Assembly: GCA_029265085.1 (NCBI GenBank)
Contig: JAJUJY010000115.1
Coordinates: 1 to 14,197 of the forward strand
DNA length: 14,197 bases
Reading direction: 5' to 3'
Source: Chloroflexota bacterium
Lineage (GTDB): Bacteria > Chloroflexota > Anaerolineae > Anaerolineales > Anaerolineaceae
Within the stretch, counting starts at the first letter, position 1, and each line of letters opens with the position of its first letter. Positions 13,434 through 14,197 of this stretch are shown piece by piece. Made by a program: the position numbers and the translations under genes. Under the pieces are notes generated by a model that did not search any database, had not been told where the DNA came from, and saw nothing but the letters and a program-made list of their open reading frames with translations.

Positions 13434-14197
13434 TCACCGCCCTGGAAGATATTCCAGGGCTTTTTTATTCCGTGTGCCAATAGTAGTTATCACAAAGTTA
13501 CAGAAATATCCTACCCAGAAAATATAAAACGGCAGTAATGGTAGATAGTAACGCTGAAATGGTAATGGGACAAACACCAGGATAAAAATTGTCTCAAGTA
13601 TGGTTCCAATCAGAAAGATTGTTTCCGGAGTTGATTTAGGGATTCCATTCTTTAAAATATTGATTGTTCCAACAGTTATTCCCATCAGTGTAAATAAAAA
13701 GTAGATTGATCCTCCGATGAACGACCGCATTAAATGGTTTATTGGGTTGGATAAATAAATATTTTTGCTTGATTCTGTTTGCGCAGTGTAGTTGCCTACC
13801 TCTTCAATTGCTGGTGTAGAAAAATATGTATGGGAAATTAAGCCCAGAAACCTCATCAGTGGGGTGCTGAGGACCTGATCCGCATTCTTGCTTTGAAGGG
13901 CATTTACTTGATTGCTTACCAATTCGCTTCTTGCGTGAAAGGCCGCCGCTGCGGCATGCATTGGTGACTTCCATAAGAAAGGATTTAATGCAAATGTGAT
14001 CAACAAGATTAAAAAACCATATACCAGACCGTTAAATAAAAATTGGCGAATTTTTCCCTTGTTTGAAAAGCAAATCCATCCAATCCAGGAAAATCCTAAA
14101 AGAATTAAAGGGATGGTTGAATATTTTGCATTAAAAGCAAAGGCAATTGGCACCGCTGTTAACCATGATTTTTTTTGCCACTTTAAAAATGCCCATA
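13434..14197 (-). CDS. Membrane glycosyltransferase, GT39/ArnT-like, C-terminal part (5' partial)
   Basis: The C-terminal portion of a polytopic membrane protein. The frame stays open to the right edge (W-A-F-L-K-W-Q-K-K-S-W-L-T-A before the GTG at 14153), so that GTG is internal and the true start lies outside the window. About five hydrophobic helices are visible, with the cues A-F-N-A-K-Y-S-T, L-N-P-F-L-W-K-S-P and F-Q-R-Y-Y-L-P-L-L-P-F. These fit lipid-phosphate-sugar-dependent transferases of the GT39/PMT/ArnT type, which add a sugar to protein, lipid or polysaccharide on the outer face of the membrane. The N-terminal acidic catalytic motif is not in view, so the family call is moderate. 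A loop of about 75 residues between helices is likely extracytoplasmic. Its 3' end overlaps the GNAT gene's terminator; the two genes converge with 14 nt between stops. Confidence 0.72.
   Translation of the reverse strand, partial: WAFLKWQKKSWLTAVPIAFAFNAKYSTIPLILLGFSWIGWICFSNKGKIRQFLFNGLVYGFLILLITFALNPFLWKSPMHAAAAAFHARSELVSNQVNALQSKNADQVLSTPLMRFLGLISHTYFSTPAIEEVGNYTAQTESSKNIYLSNPINHLMRSFIGGSIYFLFTLMGITVGTINILKNGIPKSTPETIFLIGTILETIFILVFVPLPFQRYYLPLLPFYIFWVGYFCNFVITTIGTRNKKALEYLPGR
13439..13466 (+). terminator. Terminator of the GNAT-like gene
   Basis: Perfect 9-bp stem GCCCTGGAA (13439-13447) with TTCCAGGGC (13452-13460), loop GATA and a six-T run. It starts 20 nt after the GNAT stop. The hairpin lies inside the last codons of the convergent glycosyltransferase gene. 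There is no U-run on the minus strand, so it is one-directional. Confidence 0.9.

Noticed and set aside
14151..14153. GTG as the start of the glycosyltransferase
   Set aside because: The frame stays open and hydrophobic/basic up to the window edge. The visible part is a C-terminal fragment, so the start lies beyond base 14197.
1..14197. Mobile element, prophage, CRISPR array or defence island
   Set aside because: No transposase, integrase, terminal repeats, phage genes or spaced repeats are visible. Gene style appears uniform.

Overview
The window looks like ordinary chromosome from an AT-leaning bacterium, most likely Chloroflexota of the Anaerolineae type. I infer this from the gene style, not from a marker gene. 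Signs are a soluble Ser/Thr kinase fused to a PQQ-like propeller with PP2C and FHA partners, an FmdB protein with a C-P-N-G-H second knuckle, a lipid-carrier (GT39-like) glycosyltransferase and a MurA with Asp in place of the catalytic Cys. There are no rRNA or tRNA genes, CRISPR arrays, insertion sequences, integrases or phage genes. The longest gene-free stretch is about 170 bp.

Region 1 (1-5637, plus strand) is a tight run of six genes: kinase with an eight-repeat propeller (5' end cut by the window edge), PP2C phosphatase, J-domain/VWA fusion, zinc-ribbon/FHA protein, a conserved-looking 79-residue protein, and an OmpR-type response regulator. Gaps are 43, 4, 3, 21 and 7 nt. A perfect 14-bp hairpin with a T-rich tail closes the run. 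Together it reads as a cytoplasmic phospho-signalling module: writer (kinase), eraser (PP2C), reader (FHA), a possible chaperone-linked scaffold (J-VWA) and a transcriptional output (response regulator). It is the best candidate for an under-described system here.

Region 2 (5638-8592) holds housekeeping genes: a small FmdB-type zinc-ribbon protein, a thioredoxin, then convergent murA, separated from thioredoxin by a bidirectional terminator. murA and an alpha/beta hydrolase diverge from a 67-bp intergenic region that carries a good murA promoter.

Region 3 (8595-12121, minus strand) reads in transcription order: an Asp-box (BNR) propeller protein, a MoaD/ThiS-like ubiquitin-fold protein ending in Gly-Gly whose start overlaps the propeller's stop (TGATG), and a large DUF255/YyaL-type protein with a thioredoxin-like CxxC domain. 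The propeller/ubiquitin-fold pair is coupled and has no obvious established function.

Region 4 (12122-14197) has a divergent intergenic region with promoter-like elements on both strands, a GNAT-like protein, a terminator, and the C-terminal part of a membrane glycosyltransferase that runs off the right edge.

Several starts are revised from the longest open frames: murA at 7733, the hydrolase at 7801, the FmdB protein at 5736 and the GNAT protein at 12295. The kinase and the glycosyltransferase are both partial.
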